Source: G963674665 sp963674665
GTDB taxonomy: Bacteria > Desulfobacterota > Desulfovibrionia > Desulfovibrionales > Desulfovibrionaceae
Reading direction: 5' to 3'
Length of the DNA stretch: 64,000 bases
Assembly: GCA_963674665.2 (NCBI GenBank)
Contig: CAXXPL010000009.1
Location: forward strand, 868,001-932,000
Of the stretch, positions 60,359 through 64,000 are shown one piece after another. The position numbers and the translations under genes are program-made. Below the pieces are notes generated by a model. That model had not been told where the DNA came from. It saw nothing but the letters and a program-made list of their open reading frames with translations, and did no database searches. Positions within the stretch are counted from its first letter, which is position 1. Each line of letters starts with the position of its first letter.

Positions 60359-62932
60359 TCAGTTTACCTTTTCCCGCACCACCATGTAGCGGGTTGCGGG
60401 GCCGTGTCCCTTTTTACGCAGCAGCCCTTTGGTGACAAGGTCCTGCAGGTCGTAGATGGCGGTGCGAGCCGAGATTTCTCCTGCCAACAGTTCCTCGTAG
60501 CGCCCCCTGGTGATGCTCTCCTGCTTCACTATGTCCGGCCAGGCGCGCTGTTGCCTGGGGTTCAGGCCTTGGGGCAATTTGGGGGGCGTATTCACGTGTT
60601 TTTCCTGTGCAGGGGGCGTTTCGGCCACCGGGGGCTCGAAGGTGCCGGGAGATGGCAATGGAGGCGTGGGGAGGGGAGGGGCAGGTTCGGCGGTTCTCTC
60701 CTGTGGCGTCTGCTCCATCAGGGATTGGGAGGAAATGGGTTGTTCGGCGGACGCGCCGCTCTCGAAGCTCTGGTCCAGCAGCAGTTCGTCGGCCTGGATA
60801 ACCTCGTCCTCGCACATGACCGCCGCCCGGGTCACGCAATTGCGCAATTCCCGGATATTTCCGGGCCAGGGATAGAGTTGCATGCGCTCCAACGCCCCTT
60901 TGCTCAGGGCCAATCCCTGCTTGCCGGTGAGGCGCTCGCCCTCGCGCAGGTAGTACATGGCCAGGAGCAGGATGTTCTCCTTGTGCTCGCGCAAGGGAGG
61001 CGTGAGGATGGTGATGACCTTGAGGCGGAAGTACAGGTCCTCTCGGAAAAGCTTGGCCTTGATGAGGTAGCGCAGGTCCACGTTGGTGGCCGCGATGACG
61101 CGCACGTCCACGTCGAGGTCCTTGTCGCTGCCCAGAGGCTTGATCTTCCGCAGGGCGATGGCGCGCAACAAGGACTGCTGCACGCGGGGGGAGGCCACCT
61201 GGATCTCGTCCAGGAACAGGGTGCCCCCGTCAGCCTCGAGAAAGGCGCCCTTGCGCTCGGCCTTGGCTTCCGTGAACGCGCCCTTCACGTGGCCGAACAG
61301 GGTGTCCATGAGCAGGTTCTCGTCCAGTTCGCCGCAATTGATGGAGATCAGCGGCTTTTTGCGCCTGGGGCTGTGGTTGTGGATGGCCTCGGCTGTGAGC
61401 TGTTTTCCCGTGCCGGTTTCACCCAGGATGAGCACGTCCACGTCCACCTTGGAGGCCTTGAGAATCTCCTCGCGCAGGGTGTCCATGCGCCGCCCCTTGC
61501 CTAGAATCTCCGGTATGGGTTTGGAGCCGCCCAGGGCCGGGGGCAGTGGCGTTTCTTCCATATCCCCGGACAGGTCCACGGGCTCGCGCATGTTGTCGGA
61601 CATGATACGCAGGTCCCGGATGTGGATTTCCTCGAGCTGATGCCGCATGGTGCCCAGCATGTTGTTCACGGACTCCTGCAGGACCAGTGTCTCGGAACCG
61701 GACCCCGAGACCTCGATGGGCTCCAGGCTGCCGGATGACTGGATATCCTTAACGGAGCGTGCGAGCTCGTACAAGGGGCGGGTGATGATCCGGCACAAAA
61801 GATAGATGAGCATGGTGGTGAGCATGCAGGCCACCAGCGTGATCATGAACAGCACATCCACGTGCTTGTACCCCGCCAGCATGGTGAGTCTGCTGCGATC
61901 CTCGAAGGCCACGCCCGCGTATACCTGGGCCGGGCCTGCGAGGGAGGGCTTGAACCTGATGGGGGCGTAGGCCGTGGAGTGCTCCTTGGGGAAGAACTCA
62001 CCGGGCGAGTGCTCCGTGTATGTGAAGAGCCCCTGCTTGTCGTTGCGCACCTCCTTGGCGATGTCCCAGAAGGACAGGCACTCCTGGTCGGGGCGGAAAG
62101 CGCTCTCCAGCCCGGGCATGCCCATGGTGCCCTCGCATTCGGAGCGCAGCAGGTATGTGGACAAGGGAGTGCCCGGGGTATCGGGATTTTCCGACTGGAA
62201 CAGTACCCAGCCGTCGAGGTTGAAGAAGAAGCTGTACCGCACCTCCGGGCTGCGGGCATAAGCCCAGAGCGGGGACTTGTCGGAGTTGTAGACGCTGAGG
62301 ATGTTCCGGATCTCCTTGATCGTGATGGCCAGGGTCAGGTAGCCGCGCTTCTCCCCGTTTTCGTGCACAGGCGTGACCATGAGCAGGACGTGGGAGGTCA
62401 GCCTGTTGTTGGTGTTCTGGGGGGTGGGGAAGGGGATGACGCTCTTGCGGATCCCGGAGAGCCAGACGTTTCCCCGCTTCAGATCCTGGATCTTGTCGTA
62501 AAGGGCCAGGGGGTCGGGGGAGCACTCCCTGATTCGTTCGGAAGGCAGCTCGATGAGCCGCTCCTCGTTCTGCACCAGCAGGATGTGCTCGTTGTCCTTG
62601 ATGGACACGAAGGCCAGAAAGGGGTGCCGCCTGTTGCCCACCATGGTTTCGTGCTCCAGGAATTGCCGCAGTTGCGAGGAATCTGCGTGACCTTGCGTGA
62701 GAAAGAGCAGGTTGCGCTTGCAGGACTCCAGATAGGATTCGATGGCCTGAGCCTGCCCCAGATTTTGGACCTTGGCGTTGCGCTGCAGGGCGATGGCGAT
62801 GAAATTCGCGGAGATCCGATAGGTGACATAACCTGAGACGGCCAGGATGAGCACCACGGCGGGGATGATGGCGAGGAGCAGCCTGCCGGCCATTGATTTC
62901 GATCGCAATCGAAAGCTGTCAAGGATGGCCAT
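60359..62932 (-). CDS. Membrane-bound sigma-54 activator with sensor domain and C-terminal winged helix
   Basis: An 857-residue protein. TM1 (about 16-38) and TM2 (about 365-390) flank a large periplasmic sensor of Cache-like length; a HAMP-like linker and a short coiled coil lead to an AAA+ sigma-54 domain at about 475-715: Walker A GETGTGKQL (near 504), GHVKGAFTEAKAERKG (near 552) and Walker B GGTLFLDEI. The sigma-54 contact loop is GAFTEA instead of GAFTGA. After a Pro-rich linker the C-terminus is not the usual Fis helix-turn-helix but a winged-helix-like segment (ITRGRYEELLAGEISARTAI, then YDLQDLVTKGLLRKKGHGPA). It should respond directly to a periplasmic signal without a kinase. It is encoded alone, near the sigma-54-promoted cluster. 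Confidence 0.9.
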   Translation of the reverse strand: MAILDSFRLRSKSMAGRLLLAIIPAVVLILAVSGYVTYRISANFIAIALQRNAKVQNLGQAQAIESYLESCKRNLLFLTQGHADSSQLRQFLEHETMVGNRRHPFLAFVSIKDNEHILLVQNEERLIELPSERIRECSPDPLALYDKIQDLKRGNVWLSGIRKSVIPFPTPQNTNNRLTSHVLLMVTPVHENGEKRGYLTLAITIKEIRNILSVYNSDKSPLWAYARSPEVRYSFFFNLDGWVLFQSENPDTPGTPLSTYLLRSECEGTMGMPGLESAFRPDQECLSFWDIAKEVRNDKQGLFTYTEHSPGEFFPKEHSTAYAPIRFKPSLAGPAQVYAGVAFEDRSRLTMLAGYKHVDVLFMITLVACMLTTMLIYLLCRIITRPLYELARSVKDIQSSGSLEPIEVSGSGSETLVLQESVNNMLGTMRHQLEEIHIRDLRIMSDNMREPVDLSGDMEETPLPPALGGSKPIPEILGKGRRMDTLREEILKASKVDVDVLILGETGTGKQLTAEAIHNHSPRRKKPLISINCGELDENLLMDTLFGHVKGAFTEAKAERKGAFLEADGGTLFLDEIQVASPRVQQSLLRAIALRKIKPLGSDKDLDVDVRVIAATNVDLRYLIKAKLFREDLYFRLKVITILTPPLREHKENILLLAMYYLREGERLTGKQGLALSKGALERMQLYPWPGNIRELRNCVTRAAVMCEDEVIQADELLLDQSFESGASAEQPISSQSLMEQTPQERTAEPAPPLPTPPLPSPGTFEPPVAETPPAQEKHVNTPPKLPQGLNPRQQRAWPDIVKQESITRGRYEELLAGEISARTAIYDLQDLVTKGLLRKKGHGPATRYMVVREKVN

Positions 62933-63125
62933 TGTTTACACCCTGTTGCACATGCGTGCCGGTTGGATGTGCGGTGCGCGACGAATAGGATGATAGGCCA
63001 TAGGTGGCCATATTTTCAGTAGATTACGCTGATTCGTGCAAGCTGGTCAAGCATCGCGCAAAGGAGGAATGGAGGTATTTATGGGCATGGGAGCGCCCAA
63101 TGAGCGGGAGTGATGAAACGGGGAT

Positions 63126-63959
63126 TCAGGCTTTGTTCTTGGACTCTATCACCGCAAAGGCGCTGTGGTTGTGGATGGACTCGAAGCTCTCCACCTCCAC
63201 GTTGAACCAGGTGACCTGGGGGTGCCGGCTCAGTTCGTGGGCGGCCTTACGCACCACGTCCTCCACAAAGGCGGGGTTGTCAAAGGCGGTCTCGGTGACG
63301 TGCTTCTCGTCCGCGCGCTTGAGTACGGAGTAGAGCTGTGCGGAGCCGGCGGATTCACCGATGGCTATGATGTCCTCCAGCCACAACAGGCCGTTGAACC
63401 TGCAGGAGATGGCGAGCACGGTGCGCTGGCTGTGGGCGCCCTCGTCGCTGATGGCCTTGGAGCAGGGGCATACGGTCATCACGGGTACGTCAACGCGCAG
63501 CAGGAACCGGGGCTTGCTCTCCGTATCCATTGCCTGGTCCTTGTCCGTATTCTTTTCCGGGCCGATCTCGCCGGTGAGGGATATCCGATAGTTCATCAAC
63601 CCCTTGCTGTGGGTCATTGGCGCCTGCTTGGAGACGAAAAAGGGGAAGCGGAAATGCACATAGGCGCGTCTGGCCTGCAGCCGCTCGCGCACGTCCTGCA
63701 GCAGGGTCCGCACTGTCCGGTAGTCCAGGGTTCCGGACCATTCCTCCAGGGCCTGGACAAGTCGGCTCATGTGGGTTCCCTTGAAGTCGCCGGGCAGGTC
63801 GGCGCCGAGATCCACGCTGGCAACGGTGTGCTGCGAGCCCTGGGCGCGGTCGCGGACGACAAGGGGTATCTTGTGGTTCTTGATGCCAACGCGGTCTATG
63901 GCCAGACACAGTTCGGCCGGTCCGCTTTGAATGTCGAGCATGGGGGGAATGTTCTTCAC
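63126..63959 (-). CDS. folE2: GTP cyclohydrolase FolE2 (type IB)
   Basis: A 277-residue GCYH-IB enzyme making dihydroneopterin triphosphate from GTP for folate or other pterin synthesis. Features are VDLGADLPGDFKGTHMSRLV, the metal cysteine region VMTVCPCSKAISDEGAHSQR (about 157-176) and the C-terminal VEVESFESIHNHSAFAVI. The start is a GTG (63957-63959) giving MKNIPPML, similar to other FolE2 N-termini; no ATG is in a better place. It is promiscuous for metals in other species and serves when zinc is scarce, but no Zur-like site is visible here. It is the first minus-strand gene at the right edge. Confidence 0.93.
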   Translation of the reverse strand: MKNIPPMLDIQSGPAELCLAIDRVGIKNHKIPLVVRDRAQGSQHTVASVDLGADLPGDFKGTHMSRLVQALEEWSGTLDYRTVRTLLQDVRERLQARRAYVHFRFPFFVSKQAPMTHSKGLMNYRISLTGEIGPEKNTDKDQAMDTESKPRFLLRVDVPVMTVCPCSKAISDEGAHSQRTVLAISCRFNGLLWLEDIIAIGESAGSAQLYSVLKRADEKHVTETAFDNPAFVEDVVRKAAHELSRHPQVTWFNVEVESFESIHNHSAFAVIESKNKA

Positions 63960-64000
63960 GTTCTCGCTTGAAGCGCCGGATGGCCGAGGTCATCGGGCAG

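Noticed and set aside
1..64000. CRISPR arrays, tRNA or rRNA genes, transposases
   Set aside because: I saw no regularly spaced short repeats, no cloverleaf-like tRNA sequences, no rRNA segments and no transposase or integrase genes.

Overview
The window looks like a chromosomal segment of a sulfate-reducing bacterium of the Desulfovibrio group. The indicators are a tetraheme type I cytochrome c3 (13700-14095), a Tat-exported molybdenum/tungsten formate dehydrogenase with its FdhE factor (44919-49876), an FmdE/molybdopterin-binding fusion (29293-30924), a ModE/TunR-like regulator, and a very high density of chemotaxis and two-component genes. Coding DNA is GC-rich. Three long intergenic stretches (about 28.1-29.3, 33.7-34.8 and 50.6-51.6 kb) are clearly AT-rich.

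Layout. 0-2 kb: chemotaxis pieces (CheC start, two CheY-like regulators, CheD). 2-5 kb: ribB under an FMN riboswitch, and a Tat-signal-bearing aspartate 4-decarboxylase. 5-11 kb: a hybrid kinase and a convergent chemoreceptor whose 3' ends are caught in an exact 1,167-bp tandem duplication, leaving one intact copy of each and two remnants. 11-14 kb: LysR/AhpD-like pair, zinc ribbon, phosphoglycolate phosphatase-like gene and cytochrome c3. 14-22 kb: two MEMO-family proteins, a lactonase-like MBL protein, an SBF transporter fused to CBS domains with a thioredoxin reductase-like neighbour, and a second LysR/carboxymuconolactone decarboxylase pair. 22-28 kb: a hybrid kinase apparently cotranscribed with the larger MEMO gene, then proVWX. 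29-35 kb: FmdE fusion, CheW, a zinc-domain chemoreceptor and a degenerate 6PGL. 35-45 kb: an unrecognised 1,451-residue membrane protein, an ABC exporter and a Cache/PAS kinase. 45-51 kb: fdhE-fdhB-fdhA and a ModE-like gene. 51.6-59 kb: a sigma-54-type promoter followed by a signalling cluster (response regulator, PEP-synthase-like dikinase, kinase, regulator, kinase, regulator, regulator). 59-64 kb: ParDE, a frameshifted acetyltransferase, a membrane-bound AAA+ sigma-54 activator with a non-Fis C-terminus, and folE2.

The best candidate for an undescribed system is the 51.6-59 kb cluster. A dikinase-like protein keeps the ATP-grasp and phospho-histidine domains but has an unfamiliar C-terminal domain where the PEP/pyruvate barrel should be, and it is embedded among two NtrB-type kinases and four stand-alone receivers that lack output domains. 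An unusual sigma-54 activator lies nearby.

Two genes carry apparent single-base losses next to G/C runs (fdhA signal peptide near 49805; acetyltransferase near 60024). Together with the perfect tandem duplication, these need checking against raw reads before any biological reading.
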